Part shown: positions 1 through 5,622 of the stretch, piece after piece
Numbering within the stretch: the first letter of the stretch is position 1
Layout: each line of letters begins with the position of its first letter
Assembly (NCBI GenBank): GCA_905192625.1
Contig: CAJJLI010000180.1
Coordinates: 1-5,622, forward strand
DNA from: an uncultured Clostridium sp.
GTDB taxonomy: Bacteria; Bacillota; Clostridia; Lachnospirales; Lachnospiraceae
Length of the DNA: 5,622 nucleotides
Reading direction: 5' to 3'
Program-made: the position numbers and the translations under genes
The notes under the pieces: model-generated
What the model was told of the DNA's origin: nothing
Seen by the model: only the letters and a program-made list of their open reading frames with translations
The model's database searches: none

Positions 1-40
1 CCTTCCCTGCCGCCTCATCTAACATATTTTAAACATCATG

Positions 41-66
41 ATATTGTAATAATCCATTTACAATAT
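41..66. promoter_or_regulatory. Probable operator: perfect 9-bp inverted repeat over the hydrolase promoter
   Basis: Arms ATATTGTAA (41-49) and TTACAATAT (58-66) are exact reverse complements separated by 8 bases. The right arm overlaps the -35 hexamer, so a dimeric regulator bound here would block RNA polymerase, or could contact it. A further ATATTG copy lies at 95-100, downstream of the -10 box. The position and symmetry are seen directly. The operator role, and control by a sugar-responsive repressor or activator, are inferred. No regulator gene is present in the window. Confidence 0.5.
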
Positions 67-86
67 TCCCCAATTCGCGTTATAAT
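57..86 (+). promoter_or_regulatory. Sigma-A-type promoter of the family 31 glycoside hydrolase
   Basis: A TTTACA -35 hexamer (57-62) is followed, after 18 bases, by a consensus TATAAT -10 hexamer (81-86). TTACAA at 58-63 gives a 17-base alternative. Transcription would start near 92-94, leaving a leader of just over 20 bases that contains the ribosome binding site. The short leader leaves no room for a riboswitch, so control is probably at initiation, through the overlapping dyad. Confidence 0.75.
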
Positions 87-104
87 ATATACAAATATTG
101 GAAT

Positions 105-112
105 AAGGAGGG
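105..112 (+). promoter_or_regulatory. Strong ribosome binding site for the glycoside hydrolase
   Basis: AAGGAGGG lies three bases before the ATG at 116 and closely matches the 16S rRNA anti-Shine-Dalgarno sequence. It fixes the start codon of the following gene at 116. Confidence 0.85.
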
Positions 113-115
113 CGT

Positions 116-2197
116 ATGAGATTTCATGAACAAAATCAACGTTTGATTGTTACGAATGGACAGTCTACCCTTTTCATAGAGCCTTGGGGCGAAAATTCTC
201 TAAGAGTTCGTATGACGATGGAAGCAAAGATGGATGAGAATGATTGGGCTCTTATAGAATCACCCAAGGAGACAGACTCATACATTGAATTTAAGGAAAT
301 CGACCTTACAGAACCTTGGTATTATGGAGAAGATCGGATTTCCTACAAAAAGTCAGGAATAGAAGCTTATCTGATCAATGGTAAAATCACAGCGAAGGTT
401 TCACATGAAGGAAGTATAACTTTCTATAATGACAAAGGGGAGGTTCTACTCGAAGAATACTGGCGAAACCGAAATCGCATCGATCGTTATTGTGTTCCTC
501 TTCGAATCGATGCTAGAGAGATGCGACCTTTGATCGGAAGTACTGACTACAGTCTTACTATGCGCTTTGAGGCATACGAAGATGAAAAAATCTTTGGTTT
601 AGGACAATATCAAGAAACGAATCTCAATAAAAAAGGAGCTATTTTAGAGCTAGCTCACCGGAATAGTCAAGCAAGTGTTCCTTTCATGTTAAGCAGTAGA
701 GGATACGGGTTGTTATGGAACAATCCAGCCATCGGTACTGTAACCTTTGGTGCAAATAAGACTGAATGGACTGCAAGGAGCACCAAAAAACTAGATTATT
801 TTATAACTGCTGCTGATACACCTTCAGAAATTGTAGAGCAGTATGCAAAAGCAACCGGTACGACTCCAATGATGCCTGAATATGGTCTCGGATTTTGGCA
901 ATGTAAGCTTCGTTATCGCAACCAAGAGGAATTATTAAACGTCGCACGAGAACATAAAAAAAGAGGTCTTCCAATGGATGTAATTGTCATAGATTTCTTC
1001 CATTGGACAAGACAGGGAGATTTTAAATTCGAACCAAGAGATTGGCCAGATCCTGAAGCTATGGTGCAAGAATTAAAAGAGCTAGGCATTACACTTGCTG
1101 TTTCGGTATGGCCGACAATCGATGAAAAATCTGAAAATTTTAATAAAATGGCTGAAAATGGATATCTTGTAAGCTCGGACCGTGGTATAGGATTTCATAT
1201 GAATTGGATGGGTGACACTATCTTTTTCGATGCAACCAATCCAGGCGCACGGGATTTCGTTTGGCAACGTTGCAAGGAAAACTATTATAGCAAGGGAATT
1301 CGCTTATTTTGGCTCGATGAAGCGGAACCTGAGTATGGTCCTTATGATTTTGATATCTATCGTTACTATATGGGCCCAGCCCTGCAATGTAGTAACATCT
1401 ATCCTGTAATGTATGCAAAAGGATTTTATGAAGGTTTAAAAGCTGCCGGCGAAACAGAAATTATGAGTCTGGTTCGATGCGCTTGGGCCGGAAGTCAGCG
1501 ATACGGTGTGCTATCTTGGTCTGGTGATATTCACTCTTCTTTCCGTGCTATGAGAGAGCAACTGCAAGCTGGGCTAAATATGGGGATCGCTGGCATTCCT
1601 TGGTGGACAACGGATATTGGTGGATTCCTTGGTGGAGATATACATAACAAGGACTTTCAGGAATTGCTTGTTCGTTGGTTTGCCTGGGGCGTTTTTTGCC
1701 CAGTGTTTCGTCTACACGGGGAACGTTCTCCATTTTATGAAAGAGAAGATGAATTTATCAATGGCGTTCGTCAAATCACATCTGGGCAAGATAACGAAGT
1801 TTGGAGTTTTGGGGATGACAATTATGAAATCTTAAAAGAATTTTTGTTTATGAGAGAACGTTTACGCCCTTATATAAGAGATTGTATGAGAGATGCACAT
1901 AAAAAAGGAAGCCCTGTTATGCGTCCTATGTTTTATGATTTTCCAGAAGATCCAACTTGCTGGACTGAACAAAATCAATACATGTTTGGACCGGATTTAT
2001 TAGTAGCTCCTATATTTTTTGCAGGTGCTACTACGAGAACGCTTTATCTTCCATCACACACTATGTGGAAAGATGCTAAGACAGGGAAGGTCTATAGCGG
2101 TGGTCAATATGTATGCGTAGATGCCCCAATGAATGTCATTCCTGTCTTTATCAAAGATTGTAAGGACATTACGATCTATCCAGAGAACAATGAATAA
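116..2197 (+). CDS. Cytoplasmic glycoside hydrolase family 31 (alpha-xylosidase/alpha-glucosidase type)
   Basis: This is a retaining alpha-glycosidase that removes alpha-linked xylose or glucose from the non-reducing end of oligosaccharides. It has no signal peptide, so it should act in the cytoplasm on imported sugars. The N-terminal beta-sandwich covers about residues 1-245, with the family segment GLGQYQ at 161-166. The (beta/alpha)8 barrel covers about 250-590. WLDEAEPE carries the nucleophile Asp401, and SQRYG...SWSGD carries the acid/base Asp471. IPWWTTDIGGF (494-504) and FRLHGERSPF (531-540) are further active-site segments. The proximal C-terminal beta domain covers about 600-685. The distal beta domain common in the family seems to be missing, and there is no PA14-like insert. 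The DEAEPE and SQRYG signatures resemble those of alpha-xylosidases acting on xyloglucan fragments, but this is recalled similarity. Alpha-glucosidase or alpha-galactosidase activity is not excluded. Family assignment is firm; substrate is uncertain. The gene has its own promoter and no sugar-transport neighbour in view. Confidence 0.95.
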   Translation: MRFHEQNQRLIVTNGQSTLFIEPWGENSLRVRMTMEAKMDENDWALIESPKETDSYIEFKEIDLTEPWYYGEDRISYKKSGIEAYLINGKITAKVSHEGSITFYNDKGEVLLEEYWRNRNRIDRYCVPLRIDAREMRPLIGSTDYSLTMRFEAYEDEKIFGLGQYQETNLNKKGAILELAHRNSQASVPFMLSSRGYGLLWNNPAIGTVTFGANKTEWTARSTKKLDYFITAADTPSEIVEQYAKATGTTPMMPEYGLGFWQCKLRYRNQEELLNVAREHKKRGLPMDVIVIDFFHWTRQGDFKFEPRDWPDPEAMVQELKELGITLAVSVWPTIDEKSENFNKMAENGYLVSSDRGIGFHMNWMGDTIFFDATNPGARDFVWQRCKENYYSKGIRLFWLDEAEPEYGPYDFDIYRYYMGPALQCSNIYPVMYAKGFYEGLKAAGETEIMSLVRCAWAGSQRYGVLSWSGDIHSSFRAMREQLQAGLNMGIAGIPWWTTDIGGFLGGDIHNKDFQELLVRWFAWGVFCPVFRLHGERSPFYEREDEFINGVRQITSGQDNEVWSFGDDNYEILKEFLFMRERLRPYIRDCMRDAHKKGSPVMRPMFYDFPEDPTCWTEQNQYMFGPDLLVAPIFFAGATTRTLYLPSHTMWKDAKTGKVYSGGQYVCVDAPMNVIPVFIKDCKDITIYPENNE

Positions 2198-2240
2198 ATT
2201 GAAACGAATGTAAACACTTGTCTTATTATTGGCTTTCTAC

Positions 2241-2268
2241 TTGTATTATAAGGTACTCTTTTTATCAT
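2241..2268 (+). promoter_or_regulatory. hppA: Candidate promoter for hppA
   Basis: TTGTAT (2241-2246) and TATCAT (2263-2268) are separated by 16 bases and resemble sigma-A hexamers with imperfect matches. A start near 2275 would give a leader of about 100 bases that includes the GGAGGG motif at 2297. The alternative is the perfect TATAAT at 2287-2292, which lacks a recognisable -35 hexamer at the right distance. The choice between them cannot be made from sequence alone. Confidence 0.35.
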
Positions 2269-2305
2269 CGGCCATATTTTTATTAATATAATATATGGAG
2301 GGAAT

Positions 2306-2356
2306 TTGTTTTTGTTTTTGTTTCACAAATGTTATGTAGTTACAAAAATATTATAA
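2306..2356 (+). CDS. Possible 16-codon leader peptide upstream of hppA
   Basis: A TTG start at 2306, or an in-frame TTG at 2312, follows GGAGGG at 2297-2302 by 3 or 9 bases. The frame encodes a short peptide opening with three Leu-Phe pairs and ends at TAA 2354-2356, five bases before the hppA ribosome binding site. GGAGGG is a better Shine-Dalgarno match than the one hppA itself uses, which otherwise has no purpose at this position. Translation here could couple to or modulate hppA. No attenuator-like pair of hairpins was found, and non-ATG starts in AT-rich DNA arise easily by chance, so this is speculative. Confidence 0.2.
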   Translation: MFLFLFHKCYVVTKIL

Positions 2357-2360
2357 GAAA

Positions 2361-2366
2361 AGAGGT
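2361..2366 (+). promoter_or_regulatory. hppA: Ribosome binding site deciding the hppA start
   Basis: AGAGGT is the only Shine-Dalgarno-like motif near the beginning of hppA. After its AGAGG core it lies 8 bases before the ATG at 2374, a good distance, but only 2 bases before the ATG at 2368. The upstream in-frame ATG at 2329 has no ribosome binding site, being preceded by a T-rich repeat. The start at 2374 is therefore preferred. Confidence 0.55.
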
Positions 2367-2373
2367 AATGAAT

Positions 2374-4461
2374 ATGGACCCAGACTTACTGTTGTTTCAG
2401 GTACTCTCAATTGTTATCGCCTTACTATCTTTTATTTTTGCTGCGTGGCTTTATCGTTGGGTGGTACGCCAACCACAACAAAACAAAAGAATCACCGAAG
2501 TTGGTACATTGATTCAAAAAGGTGCTAGTACTTTTCTTAGAAAAGAATATCAAGTATTAGCTAAATTCGCAGGTGTTACCGCAATACTTATTTTTATTTT
2601 TCTACCTAGTCCAATTTGGAAAGGTGATATTAGCAAAAATATCACGATGGCAATCACTTATTTACTTGGTACCGTATTTTCCGGAATTGCAGGTAAAATA
2701 GGTATTCAAATTGCAACGATTGCTAACATGAAAACTGCCGAAGCTGCTAAGCACAGTATACAAAAATCATTTCTCTGTGGTTTTCGTGGTGGAGCAGTTA
2801 TGGGTATGTCTGTCGTTGGAACAAGCCTTTTGGGTGTAACACTTATTCTACTAGCAACCAATAACTCGACTGCACTACTAGGATTTAGCTTTGGAGCAAG
2901 TTCCCTGGCACTATTTGCAAAAGCTGGCGGTGGTATATTTACGAAGACTGCAGATATTAGTGCCGACCTTACTGGTAAAGTAGAACTTGGAATTCCAGAA
3001 GATGATCCAAGAAATCCTGCGGTTATTGCAGATAATGTTGGTGATAATGTTGGTGATGTTGCCGGAATGGGCGCTGACTTATTTGACTCAAACGTTGCTT
3101 CGATGGCTGCTGCCTTCGTGCTTTCAACTTCACTTGATAAAACTGGCGCTGCCAACAATACTTCTATGGTATTTTGTTACGCAGCTCTTGGCCTACTAGC
3201 ATCCATCATTGGCGTTGGTTGTGCAAGAATGGGCAAAAAAACTGGACCTACAAAAGCTTTAAATACAAGTACATATACGACGACTGCTATCTATGTTATA
3301 TTAACTGGAATTGCAACTGCGGTATTCTCTTTTGAATGGAGAATCTGGGGCGCATCCATCATTGGATTGGCAGTTGGTGTCCTCATCGGTATCGCAAGTG
3401 ACTATTTCACAAACGATGATAAAAAACCAGTTCACAATGTTGCTCGCGTGTCAAAGGACGGCCCAGCTTTTACAATCTTATCAGGAATTTCCTATGGCTT
3501 TTTAAGTGCTCTTCCAGCAATGGTTGGTATTGCTGCTTCTGCTCTTGCAGCTTATAAATTATGTGAACCAATTGGACCTGGTTATGCGATGTTTGGTATA
3601 TCAATGGCTGCTGTTGGTATGTTATCCATCGTTGGTATGATAATATCAAACGATGCATACGGCCCAATCGTAGACAATGCCAGAGGTCTTGCTGAAATGG
3701 GCGACCTTGGAGATGATGTCTTAGAAGTTACAGATTCCCTTGATAGTGCAGGTAATACAGTAAAGGCAGTTACAAAAGGTTTTGCAATTGGAGCTGCTGG
3801 ACTGACTGTTATTTCCTTATTAGGAGCATTCTTAAATGAGGTAAATGAAGCTGCATTGGAACTTGGAGTGAAAGGTATTGAAGGCTTTGATATCATGAAT
3901 CCAACTGTATTTTTTGGATTGCTGATTGGCGCTGCCATCCCTGCTGTTTTTTCTGCTATGTTAATGCTTGGTGTAAATCGCAACGCTGGTCGTATGGTAA
4001 AAGAAATTCATAGACAATTTAAAGAAATCCCTGGCCTAGTAGAAGGCAAGAAAGGTGTAATACCTGAGTATGATAAATGTATTGAAATTGCAACCGTTGG
4101 TGCATTAAAAGAACTCATTCCTGCTGGTTTAGTAGCAATACTTTCTACCATTGTTGTTGGTATGGTAGGTGGTGTGCAAGCAATTGGTGGTTTCTTAACC
4201 GGTAATATTGTTAGCGGTTTATTACTAGCTTTATTTATGTCCAATGCAGGTGGCCTATGGGATAACTCTAAGAAATATGTAGAGTCCGGTCATGAAGGCG
4301 GAAAAGGTTCCGATACACATAAAGCTGCTGTCGTTGGAGATACCGTAGGGGATCCTTTTAAAGATACCGCTGGTCCTTCCATCAATACGCAAATTACGGT
4401 TGTATCATTAATTGCCACACTTATGTGTAGTATCTTCCTTTCATATTCTATTTTCTTTTAA
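2374..4461 (+). CDS. hppA: Membrane-bound proton-translocating pyrophosphatase, K+-independent type
   Basis: HppA hydrolyses pyrophosphate to phosphate and uses the energy to pump ions, probably H+, out across the cytoplasmic membrane. It recycles pyrophosphate from biosynthesis and activation reactions. The 695-residue length and many hydrophobic segments fit the family's 16-helix fold. The substrate site is intact: DDPRNP at 210-215, DNVGDNVGD with Asp220, Asp224 and Asp228, then Asp235; DAYGP at 427-431 with Asp434; and GDTVGDPFKD near the C-terminus with Asp656, Asp660, Lys663 and Asp664. The GNTVKAVTKGF segment has Lys464 and Thr467, where K+-dependent enzymes have Ala and Gly/Ala. In this family that predicts K+ independence and hence H+ transport. 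Oddities are Asp238 at the usual gate-glutamate position and Arg437 in DNARG, where DNAGG is usual. These suggest a divergent branch. An upstream ATG at 2329 would add 15 residues but lacks a ribosome binding site; ATG 2368 is another option. Family is certain; ion specificity is inferred. Confidence 0.95.
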   Translation: MDPDLLLFQVLSIVIALLSFIFAAWLYRWVVRQPQQNKRITEVGTLIQKGASTFLRKEYQVLAKFAGVTAILIFIFLPSPIWKGDISKNITMAITYLLGTVFSGIAGKIGIQIATIANMKTAEAAKHSIQKSFLCGFRGGAVMGMSVVGTSLLGVTLILLATNNSTALLGFSFGASSLALFAKAGGGIFTKTADISADLTGKVELGIPEDDPRNPAVIADNVGDNVGDVAGMGADLFDSNVASMAAAFVLSTSLDKTGAANNTSMVFCYAALGLLASIIGVGCARMGKKTGPTKALNTSTYTTTAIYVILTGIATAVFSFEWRIWGASIIGLAVGVLIGIASDYFTNDDKKPVHNVARVSKDGPAFTILSGISYGFLSALPAMVGIAASALAAYKLCEPIGPGYAMFGISMAAVGMLSIVGMIISNDAYGPIVDNARGLAEMGDLGDDVLEVTDSLDSAGNTVKAVTKGFAIGAAGLTVISLLGAFLNEVNEAALELGVKGIEGFDIMNPTVFFGLLIGAAIPAVFSAMLMLGVNRNAGRMVKEIHRQFKEIPGLVEGKKGVIPEYDKCIEIATVGALKELIPAGLVAILSTIVVGMVGGVQAIGGFLTGNIVSGLLLALFMSNAGGLWDNSKKYVESGHEGGKGSDTHKAAVVGDTVGDPFKDTAGPSINTQITVVSLIATLMCSIFLSYSIFF

Positions 4462-4562
4462 AATGATTAATTTTAGGTAGATACTCAAACTAGATTATCA
4501 ACTGAATAAATTTGAATGCTCTACTATGAAATATTCTAATACATAAGTGTTTCAATTACGCA

Positions 4563-4591
4563 CAAAAAGCTTCCTTTTAGGAAGCTTTTTG
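4563..4591. terminator. Bidirectional intrinsic terminator downstream of hppA
   Basis: Perfect 12-base arms CAAAAAGCTTCC (4563-4574) and GGAAGCTTTTTG (4580-4591) enclose a five-base TTTTA loop. The inner GCTTCC/GGAAGC core is followed by a T run when read on either strand, and a further TTT follows on the + strand. It lies about 100 bases after the hppA stop, so it should end hppA transcription. It could also stop leftward transcripts of the convergent gene. Confidence 0.9.
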
Positions 4592-4651
4592 TTTGCAGTT
4601 AAACTTATATTTAAGATTTATATTTCCTCTTCAGGATTAAGCATATGTGCC

Positions 4652-4670
4652 ACGTTACGCCTCGTAATGT
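4652..4670. repeat. Small inverted repeat (hairpin) in the intergenic gap
   Basis: ACGTTACG (4652-4659) and CGTAATGT (4663-4670) flank a CCT loop and pair over 8 bases as RNA on the + strand, with one G-U wobble. No T run follows on either side, so it is not a terminator. No function is assigned. Confidence 0.3.
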
Positions 4671-4846
4671 TAGCTCTTAATTACTCACTTCAAATCTTAC
4701 TTTGAAAGTTGCTGATGGTAAAAAATACGTTTTGATGATTTTATCAAGTTATAAGTATTTGAAATTATATCAAGGTGCCTATACTAGATTGCTTTACCTA
4801 CGCATTCTTTATATTGTATACTTTTTTATACGTCTTTTCTTATGGT

Positions 4847-5622
4847 TTACTCAAATTTATTGTAGTTTGATAAGTGTTTTATAAACACATTTGCTTCTTC
4901 CATAGTATTATATAAACCTAAGCTAACCCGTATCATACCGGTTTCCACATCTTCTTTCTTATACTTTGGCCGGAACCGTTCTCCTAGCAATCGATCACAA
5001 TAAGGATGCGCACAGAATTTTCCATAACGCATCGATATTCCCTTTTGTTTTGCAAATTCCTCTGCTACCGTTTCAAACTTACATCCTTTTACATTAAAAC
5101 ATACAATACCCAAACGGTCCTCTATATGGTTCGTATCGCCATATAGTATCACATGTTGCATCTGCTTCATTTCATGGATTAAATATTCTTTGATTTGTCT
5201 TTCATGTTCGAAAATCTGTTCAAATCCTATCGACTTTAGATCTTTTAAAGCTCTTGCCATCGCAATTACACCTAAAAAATTCTGGGTTCCTGCTTCGAGA
5301 CGTTCTGGTATGCGATTCCATTCTAAGGAATCGTCGTACACATGTTCAACGATTCCTCCCCCTTTTAGAAATGGTTCTACATCACTTAAGTAATCTTTCA
5401 AACCGATGACTGCTCCACTTCCAAAAGGTGCATATGCCTTATGTGCTGAGAATACAAGAAAATCAATTTGTTCTTCCTCACACTCTCCTCGCATATTCAC
5501 TTCTTTATGTGCTACAATCTGAGCTCCATCTACTACTATCTTAGCACCATATTTGTGGCATATTCTTGCTATTTTATTGATATCGTTGATATACCCAGTA
5601 ACATTGGACGCCGCAGTAATAG
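4847..5622 (-). CDS. Class V aminotransferase fold PLP enzyme, cysteine desulfurase/selenocysteine lyase-like (partial, N-terminus off window)
   Basis: This pyridoxal-phosphate enzyme of the NifS/SufS superfamily probably removes sulfur or selenium from cysteine-type substrates in the cytoplasm. Reading leftward from base 5620, the frame opens with TAASNVTGY (the SNVTG motif). It continues through VVDGAQ, whose Asp (5528-5530) should contact the pyridine nitrogen, to FSAHKAYAPFGSG with the Schiff-base Lys at 5438-5440. EAGTQN and RYGKFCAHP follow; the Cys at 5012-5014 occupies the place of the catalytic persulfide cysteine of these enzymes. RVSLGLYNT lies near the C-terminus, and TAA is at 4847-4849. 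About 257 codons are visible. The family usually has about 380-450, so roughly 130-180 N-terminal residues are missing because of the window edge, not a mutation. The GTG at 5498-5500 is an internal valine, since the frame is open and conserved upstream of it. Whether it is a dedicated iron-sulfur assembly desulfurase, a selenocysteine lyase or another family member cannot be told; no suf or isc partner is in view. Confidence 0.88.
   Translation of the reverse strand, partial: ITAASNVTGYINDINKIARICHKYGAKIVVDGAQIVAHKEVNMRGECEEEQIDFLVFSAHKAYAPFGSGAVIGLKDYLSDVEPFLKGGGIVEHVYDDSLEWNRIPERLEAGTQNFLGVIAMARALKDLKSIGFEQIFEHERQIKEYLIHEMKQMQHVILYGDTNHIEDRLGIVCFNVKGCKFETVAEEFAKQKGISMRYGKFCAHPYCDRLLGERFRPKYKKEDVETGMIRVSLGLYNTMEEANVFIKHLSNYNKFE

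Larger units (their letters stand above)
2198..2373. other. Gap between the hydrolase and hppA
   Basis: This 176-base AT-rich stretch has no clear intrinsic terminator after the hydrolase, so some read-through into hppA is possible. It contains a candidate promoter at 2241-2268 and a second, unsupported TATAAT at 2287-2292 whose -35 partner is poor. It also holds a GGAGGG motif at 2297-2302 that is too far from any hppA start to serve it, a TTTTTG hexamer repeat around 2306-2323, and a possible short leader frame. Confidence 0.6.
4462..4846. other. Gap between hppA and the convergent aminotransferase-fold gene
   Basis: This 385-base AT-rich region holds the intrinsic terminator at 4563-4591 and a small hairpin at 4652-4670. 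A weak imperfect stem at about 4687-4709 (ACTTCAAA against TTTGAAAGT) and a GTATA/TATAC stem at 4816-4831 are also present. No reading frame in it has both a plausible ribosome binding site and protein-like composition. The one 60-codon forward frame (4702-4884) starts with TTG, lacks a ribosome binding site and runs antisense into the end of the next gene. Confidence 0.6.

Noticed and set aside
2199..2215. Possible catabolite-control (cre) box TTGAAACGAATGTAAAC
   Set aside because: The TGNAANCG core is one base short and the right half does not match, so it does not fit the consensus.
2329..2373. Upstream ATG of hppA adding 15 residues
   Set aside because: No Shine-Dalgarno motif lies at a workable distance (GGAGGG is about 26 bases away), whereas the ATG at 2374 has AGAGG at 8 bases.
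3031..3054. Exact 12-bp tandem duplication (GATAATGTTGGT twice)
   Set aside because: It encodes the family's conserved DNVGDNVGD motif, so the repeat is explained by protein function and not by a recent duplication.
2706..3158. 150-codon open frame on the minus strand inside hppA
   Set aside because: It is rich in Ala, Pro, Ser and Thr, as expected of an antisense shadow of a Gly/Ala-rich membrane protein. It lies wholly inside a well-conserved gene and has no family motif.
3582..3983. 133-codon open frame on the minus strand inside hppA
   Set aside because: It shows the same antisense composition bias and has no recognisable domain, while the opposite strand carries conserved pyrophosphatase motifs.
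4816..4831. GTATA/TATAC hairpin just past the end of the aminotransferase-fold gene
   Set aside because: The stem is only five weak A/T-rich pairs and has no T run on the strand of that gene, so it is not credible as its terminator.
4702..4884. 60-codon forward frame after the terminator
   Set aside because: It starts with TTG, has no ribosome binding site, is of low-complexity AT-driven composition, and overlaps the end of the convergent gene antisense.

Overview
The window is AT-rich, with Gram-positive-style Shine-Dalgarno sites and sigma-A-type promoter hexamers. Protein content and codon choice suggest an anaerobic, plant-polysaccharide-using clostridium, probably of the Lachnospiraceae (Lachnoclostridium phytofermentans-like). 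This placement is an inference from gene style, not from a marker gene.

Layout. Bases 1-115 are a compact control region: a good promoter (TTTACA, 18 bp, TATAAT), a perfect 9-bp inverted repeat over its -35 element, and a strong ribosome binding site. They drive a cytoplasmic family 31 glycoside hydrolase (116-2197, 693 aa) with both catalytic aspartates intact but apparently without the usual distal C-terminal beta domain. A 176-base gap holds a weak promoter candidate and a possible 16-codon Leu/Phe-repeat leader frame. Next comes hppA (2374-4461, 695 aa), a membrane proton-pumping pyrophosphatase. It has the Lys/Thr signature of potassium independence, but the ion-gate glutamate is replaced by aspartate and a DNAGG-type segment by DNARG. 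About 100 bases later lies a strong, symmetric intrinsic terminator (4563-4591), followed by roughly 250 bases without a convincing gene. The right end holds the C-terminal 257 codons of a leftward class V aminotransferase fold enzyme (cysteine desulfurase/selenocysteine lyase-like), whose N-terminus lies beyond base 5622.

The three genes do not form an obvious pathway. The first two are co-oriented but separated by a gap with its own promoter-like sequence, so they are probably separate units. The third is convergent and may share the bidirectional terminator. The hydrolase releases sugars from imported oligosaccharides. The pyrophosphatase recovers energy from biosynthetic pyrophosphate as an ion gradient, which suits a fermentative anaerobe. 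The aminotransferase-fold enzyme probably handles sulfur or selenium from cysteine-type substrates.

No mobile element, CRISPR array, tRNA, rRNA or defence system was seen. The most notable points are the operator-like dyad at the first promoter, the divergent pyrophosphatase residues, and the possible leader frame before hppA.
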